A stretch of DNA of 22,924 nt from Fimenecus sp964457415 (GTDB lineage: Bacteria; Bacillota; Clostridia; Oscillospirales; Acutalibacteraceae). Location: positions 1-22,924 of the forward strand of contig CAYWFB010000024.1 of the NCBI GenBank assembly GCA_964457415.1. The letters run 5' to 3'. The position numbers and the translations under genes are program-made. The notes below the pieces were generated by a model that was not told the origin of the DNA, made no database searches, and saw only the letters and a list, made by a program, of their open reading frames with translations. Shown here piece by piece: positions 8,050-14,716 of the stretch. Position 1 is the first letter of the stretch, and every line of letters starts with the position of its first letter.

Positions 8050-9345
8050 TTGAAAGGAAGTAAAGTGCTTAAAAATGCTTCGTGGATAATCGCGTGCAGA
8101 ATAGTGCAGGCTGTGTTATCTATGATAGTAACAATATTAACAGCCAGGTTTCTTGGCCCATCTAATTACGGAATAATCAATTACGCCGCGTCAATTGTTG
8201 CGTTTTTCACGCCATTTATGCAGGTTGGTCTGAATTTCATACTCGTTCAGGAAGTCATTCAAAATGACGACCGCGAGGGCGAGGTTATGGGAACTGCCAT
8301 AACCATGTCATTCGTTTCGGGTATATTAAGTATTATCGGCGTGTTTGCGTTTGTTATGGTTGCAAACCACGGTGACTGGACTACAATTATAGTCTGCGTG
8401 CTTTATAGCCTGCTTCTTATATTCCAAGCCCTTGAACATTTTCAGTATTGGTTCCAGGCAAAGCTTTTGTCCAAATACACCTCAGTAACTATGCTGATGG
8501 CATATTTTATTGTTTCTGCATACAAAATTTATTTACTCTTCACAGGTAAAAGCGTATATTGGTTTGCCATTTCACAGGCGATGGATTACGCAATTATTGC
8601 GGTTGCATTATTTTTCATATTCAAAAAAATCTCAGGTGAAAAACTGTCTTTTTCTACAGAGATGGCAAAAAGAATGTTCAACAAGGGAAAACATTACATA
8701 TTCCCTACACTTATGGTTACGCTTTATGCCAATATTGGCAAGGTAATGCTTACTCTGATGACTGATGAAGCGACCTGCGGATATTATTCTGCGGCTGTGA
8801 CGTGCGTGGGAATGGCAACCTTTGTTTATAATGCAATTATAGAGTCGGTGCGACCTGTTATTCTTGAAGCCAAGAAAAACGGTGATGAGTCCTATAAGAA
8901 AATCCTCATATCTTTGTACTCTTTTATAATATACCTTGCACTTTTAGAAAGTATATTCTTGACAGTATTCTCAAAGCTTATAGTAAATATCCTTTATGGT
9001 GCAGATTATGTTGCCGCTATTCCGCTTTTAAGAGTGCTTGCGTGGTATCTCATATTCTCTTATATAGGCTTGGTCAGAAATGTCTGGATTCTTGCAGAGG
9101 AAAAAGAAAAACACCTTTGGAAGATTAATTTAGGCGGAGCTCTTGCCAATATAATTCTGAATTTATTTCTCATCCCGCTTTTCGGTGCTATGGGCGCGGC
9201 AATCACCGCACTTATAACTCAGATATTTACAAACGTAATTATGGGATATCTTATAAAACCAATGCGCGAAAACAACAAGCTTATGCTTAAGAGCCTTAAT
9301 CCCAAATGCTTGTTGGATATGCTAAATCTAATGAAACAACGTTAA
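8050..9345 (+). CDS. Wzx-type polysaccharide flippase (MOP/PST superfamily)
   Basis: 431-residue polytopic membrane protein with about 12 hydrophobic segments, the standard size of the PST branch of the MOP exporters (PF01943). The N-terminus (KVLKNASWIIACRIVQAVLSMIVTILTARFLGPSNYGIINYA) has the family's ARFLGPxxYG signature near residue 37. It would flip undecaprenyl-linked repeat units to the outer face for the Wzy protein encoded two genes upstream. The start is TTG, chosen because GAGGTGAT (8039-8046), a near-perfect complement of the 16S rRNA tail, ends 3 bases before it. It is the last gene of the operon; a strong terminator follows 12 bases after the stop. Confidence 0.9.
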   Translation: MKGSKVLKNASWIIACRIVQAVLSMIVTILTARFLGPSNYGIINYAASIVAFFTPFMQVGLNFILVQEVIQNDDREGEVMGTAITMSFVSGILSIIGVFAFVMVANHGDWTTIIVCVLYSLLLIFQALEHFQYWFQAKLLSKYTSVTMLMAYFIVSAYKIYLLFTGKSVYWFAISQAMDYAIIAVALFFIFKKISGEKLSFSTEMAKRMFNKGKHYIFPTLMVTLYANIGKVMLTLMTDEATCGYYSAAVTCVGMATFVYNAIIESVRPVILEAKKNGDESYKKILISLYSFIIYLALLESIFLTVFSKLIVNILYGADYVAAIPLLRVLAWYLIFSYIGLVRNVWILAEEKEKHLWKINLGGALANIILNLFLIPLFGAMGAAITALITQIFTNVIMGYLIKPMRENNKLMLKSLNPKCLLDMLNLMKQR

Positions 9346-9356
9346 ATTAAATACAT

Positions 9357-9394
9357 AAATGATAACCACCAGTTCAACTGGTGGTTATCATTTT
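9357..9394 (+). terminator. Terminator of the polysaccharide operon (37-bp perfect palindrome)
   Basis: Bases 9357-9374 are exactly complementary to 9376-9393 around a single central C, giving an 18-bp perfect stem core with a T-run on its right side. It separates the operon from azlCD. Confidence 0.9.
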
Positions 9395-9399
9395 CTATA

Positions 9400-9428
9400 T
9401 TGACTTTATCAAATTAAAGTCGTAAAAT
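9400..9428 (+). promoter_or_regulatory. Promoter of azlCD with internal inverted repeat
   Basis: TTGACT (9400-9405), a 17-base spacer and TAAAAT (9423-9428). Transcription would start near 9435, about 10 bases before the TTG codon. A perfect inverted repeat GACTTTA-N6-TAAAGTC (9402-9421) fills the spacer and is a candidate operator. Confidence 0.7.
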
Positions 9429-9435
9429 ATTTCAC

Positions 9436-9441
9436 GGTGAT
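9436..9441 (+). promoter_or_regulatory. Ribosome binding site deciding the TTG start of azlC
   Basis: GGTGAT lies 4 bases before TTG at 9446, the same arrangement as at the flippase gene. The GTG at 9437 sits inside this site and is unlikely to be the start. Confidence 0.6.
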
Positions 9442-9445
9442 AATT

Positions 9446-10186
9446 TTGGAAAAGCAAAACACATTTAAAGCTGCGTTCAAAGCGGCATTTCCGCACACCT
9501 TGCCCGTAATGACGGGTTACTTATTTATAGGTATAGCTTTCGGCGTAATGTTTGCGGAAAAAGGCTACAATTTTATATGGGCGGCAATAATGAGCCTTAC
9601 GGTATATGCAGGCTCGGGTCAGTATCTTGCGGTGAATTTTTTTGACCCTGCGGTAAGTCTTTTGCAGGTGGTGTTTTTAACCTTTATGGTGAATGTGCGC
9701 CACGTGTTCTACGGTCTTTCACTCCTTGACCGCTTCAAATCCGCTAAAAAATTCAAACCATATTTGATTTTTTCATTGACCGACGAAACATATTCATTAT
9801 ATTTCCTCACGAAAACTCCCAAAGGAATGAACGAGGGTAAATTCCTTTTTGCATTGGCAATTCTCGACCAGTCTTATTGGATTTTGGGCTCAATTATCGG
9901 TTCAGTTGCGGGTACACTCATTCCATTTGATTCAACGGGCATCGATTTTGCAATGACAGCCTTGTTCCTCGTAATTCTTACAGAGCAATGGCTCACCAAT
10001 AAAAATCATTTCCCCGCAATCGTGGGTATAATCTGCTCCGTAATCTGCCTTTTGCTTTTCGGCAAGGATAATTTCGTATTACCCTCAATGATTTGCATAC
10101 TCTCAATTCTTTTAGCTTTCAAGACTTCCCCAATCAATAAGCACGAAGACGAGCAAGCAGAAAAGGAGGCGGCTAACGATGAATAA
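9446..10186 (+). CDS. azlC: AzlC family branched-chain amino acid exporter, large subunit
   Basis: 246-residue membrane protein of the AzlC family (PF03591). Together with AzlD it forms a two-component exporter of branched-chain amino acids and analogues. Family blocks are FPHTLPVMTGYLFIGIAFGVM near the N-terminus, YAGSGQYLAVNFF, FLTFMVNVRHVFYGLSLLDRF and FSLTDETYSLYF. About six to seven hydrophobic segments are visible and the length is normal. A TTG start at 9446 is favoured by the ribosome binding site. Its last 8 bases overlap azlD. Its own promoter with a palindromic spacer suggests regulation by a dedicated repressor (inference); none is encoded beside it. Confidence 0.92.
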   Translation: MEKQNTFKAAFKAAFPHTLPVMTGYLFIGIAFGVMFAEKGYNFIWAAIMSLTVYAGSGQYLAVNFFDPAVSLLQVVFLTFMVNVRHVFYGLSLLDRFKSAKKFKPYLIFSLTDETYSLYFLTKTPKGMNEGKFLFALAILDQSYWILGSIIGSVAGTLIPFDSTGIDFAMTALFLVILTEQWLTNKNHFPAIVGIICSVICLLLFGKDNFVLPSMICILSILLAFKTSPINKHEDEQAEKEAANDE

Positions 10187-10523
10187 TCTTCCCGTATCTT
10201 TCTGGCGTTCAGTTATTATAATAGTATTGGTGGCAGTTACCACCTTTGCAACCCGTGTTATTCCGTTTTTGCTTTTCCCCGACGGCAAAGAAATCCCCAA
10301 AACCATTCAGTATTTAGGTAAGGTTCTGCCACCCGCAGTAATCGGTATGCTCGTAATCTATTGCTTCAAAAGTGTAGCTCCCACCGAATTCCCGTTCGGA
10401 CTCCCTGAACTTATAGCAGGCGCAGTGGTTGTTCTTCTTCATGTGTGGAAAAGAAATAACCTTTTAAGCATAGGCGTGGGCACAGTATTATATATGGTAT
10501 TGGTGCAGACGGTATTTGTATAA
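10179..10523 (+). CDS. azlD: AzlD family branched-chain amino acid exporter, small subunit
   Basis: 114-residue AzlD-family protein (PF05437) with three to four hydrophobic segments, the small partner of AzlC. The block VTTFATRVIPFLLFPDGKEIPKTIQYLGKVLPPAVIGMLVIYC is characteristic, including the TR-x3-F motif. An AAAGGAGG-type site inside azlC precedes the ATG, and the genes overlap by 8 bases, which implies coupled translation and a fixed subunit ratio. The terminator at 10541 ends the pair. Confidence 0.92.
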   Translation: MNNLPVSFWRSVIIIVLVAVTTFATRVIPFLLFPDGKEIPKTIQYLGKVLPPAVIGMLVIYCFKSVAPTEFPFGLPELIAGAVVVLLHVWKRNNLLSIGVGTVLYMVLVQTVFV

Positions 10524-10540
10524 TTTGAATAATTGACTTT

Positions 10541-10570
10541 TGACGGAGATTTTTTCTCCGTCATTTTTTT
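10541..10570 (+). terminator. Rho-independent terminator of azlCD
   Basis: Stem TGACGGAGA / TCTCCGTCA with a 5-base T loop, followed by seven T. Confidence 0.92.
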
Positions 10571-10866
10571 GTTGTTTTTGCATAAAAAATACCCTATATA
10601 TAATAGTATAGTAAAAATTAGGTATATTTTCCAAAAAATCTACATAGAATAAGGACAAGATAGGGGTGAAATACAGGCAAAAATCTCGAAATTTTGTAAC
10701 CATTTTGTAATAATTTAATGTTTTTTTAAAAATCTCACAAAAAATTAATTGCACTTTGTCCCGAAAACCACAATATATGGTGGAAAAAAGGTGGCGTTTG
10801 GGATATTCAGTCAAAAATCGACTTTAGTTTTTGGTACATTTGCACAAAAAACTTTTTAGAAAAAAT
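10571..10866. other. AT-rich intergenic region upstream of the 3D-protein promoter
   Basis: About 300 bases with no believable gene on either strand; a 108-codon minus-strand frame here runs through the azlD terminator and resembles nothing. The only clear element is a WalR-like direct repeat, listed separately. Runs of A and T are frequent. Confidence 0.6.
10695..10711 (+). promoter_or_regulatory. WalR (YycF)-like direct-repeat box
   Basis: TGTAAC-CATTT-TGTAAT matches the published WalR consensus TGTWAH-N5-TGTWAH at every position. WalRK controls peptidoglycan-hydrolase genes in Gram-positive bacteria, and the next gene encodes a 3D-domain cell-wall protein. The box is about 155 bases upstream of that gene's -35 element, further than usual. 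Confidence 0.5.
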
Positions 10867-10895
10867 TTGACTTTTTGTTGACGGTTGAATATAAT
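10867..10895 (+). promoter_or_regulatory. Sigma-A promoter of the G5/3D protein gene
   Basis: TTGACT (10867-10872), exactly 17 bases, and a consensus TATAAT (10890-10895). The start point would be near 10902, leaving a leader of about 120 bases. Confidence 0.85.
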
Positions 10896-10938
10896 GTGCA
10901 AGGTCACAAAGCGAGAATAACGGTTGTGTTTTCAGCGA

Positions 10939-10997
10939 CTGCATTTACCGTCTTTTCTAAGTCGGTAAACAGGCAAGCCGTTCAAAATTTTGAGCGG
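10939..10997 (+). other. Structured 5' leader of the G5/3D protein gene
   Basis: Two hairpins are visible in the leader. The first pairs CTG-(CA)-TTTACCG (10939-10950) with CGGTAAACAG (10963-10972). The second is the 20-base palindrome CCGTTCAAAATTTTGAGCGG (10978-10997), 15 bases before the ribosome binding site. I could not match it to a known riboswitch class; the c-di-AMP (ydaO) and c-di-GMP consensus cores are absent. Confidence 0.45.
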
Positions 10998-11026
10998 ATA
11001 GCACAGCTTATTAAAGGAGCAGAATG

Positions 11027-12289
11027 ATGAATAACGAATTAAGAGGGCAGGTAAAAGCAACTCGCAAAGTTGTTTTACGAGTTACGGCTTTGATTATGGC
11101 AATTGCCGTTCTTTGTGCCGGAACCGCTTTCGCTGCCACAAGTGAGACCTATATAACAGATGTTTACGAGGGCTCACAGGTAACAAGAATAGAGTCAAAT
11201 GAAACTGACCCATACGGTATTGTTGCCGAAGCAGGAATTCAGTTGTCCGAGGGCGATAAGCTTATTCTTGATGACTTCCATGTTGGTGAGGACAGCCGAA
11301 TTATTGTATGCCGTGCAAGTAATGTGACATTTACTTATGCGGACGGAAAAACAGAAGAACTCGTGTTTGCAGGCAGAGTGTCAGAGCTTATTGCAGAAAA
11401 AGGTGTTGTGCTTTCAGATAACCTTGTTTCAAGTGTCAACGTAAAAGCTGTTGTGACAAACAATATGGAGGTTAAAATCCTCAATAACTACGAACTTACT
11501 ATTAACGTTGATGATGAAATAAGACACGTAAAGTCAACTGCCAAAACTGTAGGCGAATTGCTCGAGGAACAGAAAATCGTTCTTGATGAGGACGATGAGG
11601 TTGTTCCCAACGCTGATACTGAACTCTCAAACGAGCTTACAATTGACGTGCTTCGTGTTGAATATGTAACACGCGAGGCAGAAGAGAGTGTGCCTTTCAC
11701 TTCAATCACAAAGAAATCTTCAAGCATGCTTAAGGGCACAAAAAAGATTACAACCGAGGGTGTTAACGGCACAAAAACAGTTGTTTATAAGGACCGCGTT
11801 GTTAACGGTGTTGTTGAGTCAACAGGGGTTGAGAGCGAAACAATTACCAAAAAGCCCGTAACTGAGGTTACAACAATCGGTACACTTGTTAAAACAACAA
11901 GCAAGCTTGGTAACAGTAAGATTGAGAAAAACGGTAATCCCATTTCAGAAATTGCATTACCCTCAAAATACTCAATCGGCAAGAATAATGTACCTACCGA
12001 GTATAAGAGCGTAATCACAGGTAAAGCAGCGGCTTATTGTGAGCCCGGCGGAAAAACCGCAACAGGCAAAGCAGTAAAACCCGGTTTGATTGCAGTTAAT
12101 CCTGAGCAGATTCCTTACGGAACAGAAATGTGGATTGTGTCAGATGATGGCGTAGTTTACGGTTATGCAATCGCGGCAGATACAGGCGGATTTGCAAAGA
12201 AAGGTAAATTCGTTGTTGACCTTTATATGAATACTGAAAGTCAGTGTATCAAATGGGGTGCACGAAACGTTACCATCTATATTCTTTAA
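11027..12289 (+). CDS. Secreted DUF348-G5-3D domain protein (YabE-like, probable cell-wall enzyme)
   Basis: About 420 residues. Numbering here counts from the ATG at 11024; the second ATG at 11027 is preferred because AAAGGAG lies 7 bases before it. A signal peptide (positive RGQVKATRK, hydrophobic 18-32, cleavage after AFA at about 37) sends it outside. A DUF348-like unit (about 41-84), a clear second one (156-200), a G5 domain (about 206-286) and a C-terminal 3D domain (332-421) follow, the YabE/RpfB-type layout. 3D domains share the MltA double-psi barrel and are thought to cleave peptidoglycan. Two of the three signature aspartates are present (D386 in AADTGG, D399 in VVDLY); the first is Asn in IAVNPEQIP (N359). 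It is monocistronic, with its own promoter and terminator. Confidence 0.88.
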   Translation: MNNELRGQVKATRKVVLRVTALIMAIAVLCAGTAFAATSETYITDVYEGSQVTRIESNETDPYGIVAEAGIQLSEGDKLILDDFHVGEDSRIIVCRASNVTFTYADGKTEELVFAGRVSELIAEKGVVLSDNLVSSVNVKAVVTNNMEVKILNNYELTINVDDEIRHVKSTAKTVGELLEEQKIVLDEDDEVVPNADTELSNELTIDVLRVEYVTREAEESVPFTSITKKSSSMLKGTKKITTEGVNGTKTVVYKDRVVNGVVESTGVESETITKKPVTEVTTIGTLVKTTSKLGNSKIEKNGNPISEIALPSKYSIGKNNVPTEYKSVITGKAAAYCEPGGKTATGKAVKPGLIAVNPEQIPYGTEMWIVSDDGVVYGYAIAADTGGFAKKGKFVVDLYMNTESQCIKWGARNVTIYIL

Positions 12290-12304
12290 TTGAATACAAA
12301 ACTT

Positions 12305-12333
12305 AAAGGAGAGTTGCAAAACTCTCCTTTTTT
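12305..12333 (+). terminator. Rho-independent terminator of the G5/3D protein gene
   Basis: Perfect 11-bp stem AAAGGAGAGTT / AACTCTCCTTT with a GCAA tetraloop, then a T-run. Confidence 0.92.
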
Positions 12334-12360
12334 ATGTTATTATTATCTTATAATGTGTGT

Positions 12361-12367
12361 GGAGTGG
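12361..12367 (+). promoter_or_regulatory. Ribosome binding site setting the nnr start at 12373
   Basis: GGAGTGG precedes the ATG at 12373 by 5 bases. The in-frame ATG at 12334 touches the preceding terminator and has no site. A lone TATAAT (12349-12354) without a good -35 lies just upstream and could be a weak promoter. Confidence 0.6.
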
Positions 12368-12372
12368 ATTTT

Positions 12373-13908
12373 ATGAGAGTTTTAACAGTTAAAAATACTC
12401 GAAAGGTAGAACAACTTGCCAATGAGGGCGGAATTTCTTATCTTCAGCTTATGGAAAATGCAGGCTCATACTGCGCGAGAATTATTCGTAAAACCTTTGA
12501 GAATTCCAATAAGCGAAATGCCCTTATAATCTGCGGAAAGGGACGAAACGGCGGTGACGGCTTTGTAATCGCCCGTAAGCTCAGCGAAAGCGGATATAGT
12601 GTTACTGTTATGATGGCAATGGGTTTGCCGTCAGATGCCGAGTCTTCTGAAATGCTCTCACGCGTGCGTGCAATGGGTATTAATATTGTTTATTATACCG
12701 ATAACGGCACAGCCGACAAGTATTTCGAAAACGCACAGCTTATAATCGACTGTATTTTCGGTATCGGCTTCCGCGGTGAACCCGACACACTCACAACCTC
12801 ACTCTTCACAAAAATCAATAATTCCAATGCAACCGTAATCAGTATTGATATTCCCAGCGGATTAGAGGGAGATAGCGGTAAAGCGCCCCAAAACGCAATT
12901 TCTGCCGATATGACAATCGCAGTGCTTGTGTTAAAACCCGTTCACATATTAAAACCCTCAAGTGAAAAATGCGGTAAGGTGGTGCTTGCCCCAATCGGAA
13001 TTCCCGATAAATGCTTTGAGCAGGTTGAAGCCTCACTCTTTACTGTCAGCACAGATGAAGTGAAATCATTCTTCAAGAAAAGAGAGGCAGAAAGTCATAA
13101 GGGTACATATGGTACTGTGCTTGTAATCGGCGGTAGCTATGAAATGCCCAATGCGTCATATTTTGCATCGCAAGCGGCGGTGAATTCAGGCGCAGGACTT
13201 GTAAAGCTTGCATTCCCGTCATTCGCATACAATGCAATTGCACCAAAAACCTGCGAACAGATTTTAATACCCCTTGAAAGCAATAAATCGGGCAGAATTT
13301 CCCAGAATGCAATCAAACGCCTTGAAAAAGAGCTTAAAAAATGCTCTTGCGTAGTGCTGGGGTGCGGAATGGGTGCAGATGCCGATACAAAAGCCGTAAC
13401 CGAATTCGTAATAAAGAATTCAGAAGTTCCCGTAATTCTTGACGCCGACGGCATAAATTGCTTAAAAGATAATATAGATATATTAGATGTGGCAAAAGCA
13501 CCCGTTATTCTCACACCACATCCCAAAGAGATGTCACGCATTGCAGGGGTCAGCGTTGAGGATATTCAGGAAAATCGTGGCGCAGTTGTGAAAAGCTTTA
13601 CCAAGGCTCATACTTCCGTGCTTGTGCTTAAAGGCTCGTCAACTCTTGTGGGTAGTAGTGAATATGACGATATGTATGTGAATAATACGGGCAATCCCGG
13701 TATGGCAACGGGCGGATGCGGTGATATATTGAGCGGAATAATCGGCTCTTTTGTTGCCCAAGGTCTTGACCCGTTCAGAAGTGCCGTAGCCGCCGTAAAT
13801 ATTCACGGTATGGCAGGGGATAATGTGAGTGAAAAATACTCAATGATGGGTAATACCCCCACACTTATCCTCAACGAGCTTCCCGCAACCCTCAAAAAAT
13901 TTGAATAA
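12373..13908 (+). CDS. nnr: Bifunctional NAD(P)H-hydrate repair enzyme (epimerase + ADP-dependent dehydratase)
   Basis: 511-residue fusion of an N-terminal YjeF_N epimerase domain (about 1-215) and a C-terminal carbohydrate-kinase-fold dehydratase (about 225-511), the standard bacterial layout. It repairs damaged NADH and NADPH: the epimerase interconverts R and S hydrates and the dehydratase removes water from the S form using ADP. Visible motifs are CGKGRNGGDGFVIARKL (54-70) and DCIFGIGFRGEP (126-137) in the first half. The second half has HKGTYGTVLVIGGS, ILTPHPKEMSRI and NNTGNPGMATGGCGDILSG, with the catalytic aspartate at about D451. The start at 12373 follows from the ribosome binding site and the family N-terminus. 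In Clostridia and Bacillus this gene usually lies near acpS, a LolA-like lipoprotein, alr and mazEF. Confidence 0.94.
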   Translation: MRVLTVKNTRKVEQLANEGGISYLQLMENAGSYCARIIRKTFENSNKRNALIICGKGRNGGDGFVIARKLSESGYSVTVMMAMGLPSDAESSEMLSRVRAMGINIVYYTDNGTADKYFENAQLIIDCIFGIGFRGEPDTLTTSLFTKINNSNATVISIDIPSGLEGDSGKAPQNAISADMTIAVLVLKPVHILKPSSEKCGKVVLAPIGIPDKCFEQVEASLFTVSTDEVKSFFKKREAESHKGTYGTVLVIGGSYEMPNASYFASQAAVNSGAGLVKLAFPSFAYNAIAPKTCEQILIPLESNKSGRISQNAIKRLEKELKKCSCVVLGCGMGADADTKAVTEFVIKNSEVPVILDADGINCLKDNIDILDVAKAPVILTPHPKEMSRIAGVSVEDIQENRGAVVKSFTKAHTSVLVLKGSSTLVGSSEYDDMYVNNTGNPGMATGGCGDILSGIIGSFVAQGLDPFRSAVAAVNIHGMAGDNVSEKYSMMGNTPTLILNELPATLKKFE

Positions 13909-13914
13909 TTGTTG

Positions 13915-14078
13915 AGTAATCGCTGATTAAATCGAAGTCACAATTCTCAGCGGCTACTTTTCCGTCATAACTCGTCCAAAATACTCGTTAATACACAAAG
14001 TATTGCCTGCGTTTTTTGACGGTTCTGACAAAAAACTATCTCGCTGATAATCGCAACCCGATTTAATCAGCAATTACT
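13915..14078. repeat. 164-bp MITE-like element with 20-bp terminal inverted repeats
   Basis: AGTAATCGCTGATTAAATCG (13915-13934) and CGATTTAATCAGCAATTACT (14059-14078) are inverted repeats with one mismatch in 20. Nested inside are ATTCTCAGCG / CGCTGATAAT (13943-13952 / 14042-14051, one mismatch), CCGTCA / TGACGG (13962-13967 / 14017-14022) and AATACT / AGTATT at the apex. The whole element can fold into one long hairpin. TTGAG occurs at both outer edges (13912-13916 and 14078-14082), a possible target duplication. There is no transposase, so it would be non-autonomous. It fills nearly the whole gap between nnr and the lipoprotein gene. Confidence 0.65.
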
Positions 14079-14092
14079 TGAGGAGAAATAAA

Positions 14093-14617
14093 ATGAAAAA
14101 ATTCCTTTGCTCTTTTATTTGCATTTTGCTGTTATGCAGTTGTACAAACAAAAATTCAAAGGATGTTGAAAATGAGCCACTGTCAATCAGTGGCTTTTCT
14201 TGTGTAATCAGGACAACTCTCAACGATATTGAGATTGTTGCCAATGCCGAATATCTTGCCGCAGGTACCATTAATATGACATTTATCGCCCCCGCAACTG
14301 TAAATGGTATGCAAATCAACTGTACGGGCGGTGAATATACGGTGCACTATAAAAATCTAGAGCTTACCGTCAGCGGTGAAAAAATGCCATTTACAATGCT
14401 ATGCCGCGGACTTGAGGAATGCATCAATAATGCACAGGGCACAACCCCTGAAAAAGACGAAAACGGCGAAAGCTTGGTTTATACTTACACCGCCGAGGGT
14501 CACGTTTGCAAATTGTATATAAATCCCGAAACGAAGTATTTTGAAAAAGTTGCCGTCGACGGAATTGACACCTTGCTCTTTGAAAATTTTGAATACATTA
14601 TGGGACAGACTGATTAA
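14093..14617 (+). CDS. Lipoprotein, LolA/GerS (YdcC)-like
   Basis: 174-residue predicted lipoprotein. A signal peptide MKKFLCSFICILLLCSC ends in a lipobox with the lipidated cysteine at C17, so the mature protein is anchored outside the cytoplasmic membrane. The rest is beta-rich, with alternating segments such as IEIVANAEYLAAGTINMTFIAP and ending TLLFENFEY, which fits the half-barrel LolA/LppX-type fold. I infer kinship to the GerS/YdcC lipoproteins mainly from position, since in several sporeformers such a gene lies between nnr and alr-mazEF; sequence similarity alone is weak. GAGGAG lies 7 bases before the ATG, just outside the right arm of the inverted-repeat element. An upstream in-frame TTG at 14078 is rejected. 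Confidence 0.7.
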   Translation: MKKFLCSFICILLLCSCTNKNSKDVENEPLSISGFSCVIRTTLNDIEIVANAEYLAAGTINMTFIAPATVNGMQINCTGGEYTVHYKNLELTVSGEKMPFTMLCRGLEECINNAQGTTPEKDENGESLVYTYTAEGHVCKLYINPETKYFEKVAVDGIDTLLFENFEYIMGQTD

Positions 14618-14648
14618 CTTCAACATAAAATGTATTGCTCCCCGAATT

Positions 14649-14688
14649 TTTTACCACTGATGTTTATTTTTAACAAACACAGGTAAAA
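14649..14688. other. Imperfect palindrome upstream of mazF
   Basis: TTTTACC (14649-14655) pairs with GGTAAAA (14682-14688), and TGTTT (14661-14665) with AAACA (14675-14679). It lacks a T-run. It may be an operator or an mRNA hairpin; nothing more can be said. Confidence 0.3.
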
Positions 14689-14716
14689 CTAAAAACACAA
14701 GGAGAGTGATACAGAA

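Noticed and set aside
10578..10604. Promoter TTGCAT-TATAAT after the azlCD terminator
   Set aside because: The spacer is only 15 bases and no gene begins nearby.
10488..10814. A 108-codon minus-strand frame across the azlD end and the following gap
   Set aside because: It runs through the azlD terminator, is composed of AT-rich low-information codons, has no ribosome binding site and resembles no family.
10902..11023. Known c-di-AMP (ydaO) or c-di-GMP riboswitch
   Set aside because: The conserved core sequences of these aptamers could not be found in the leader.
14399..14626. Minus-strand 75-codon frame near mazF as a possible antitoxin
   Set aside because: It is antisense to the lipoprotein gene, lacks a ribbon-helix-helix pattern and has no ribosome binding site.
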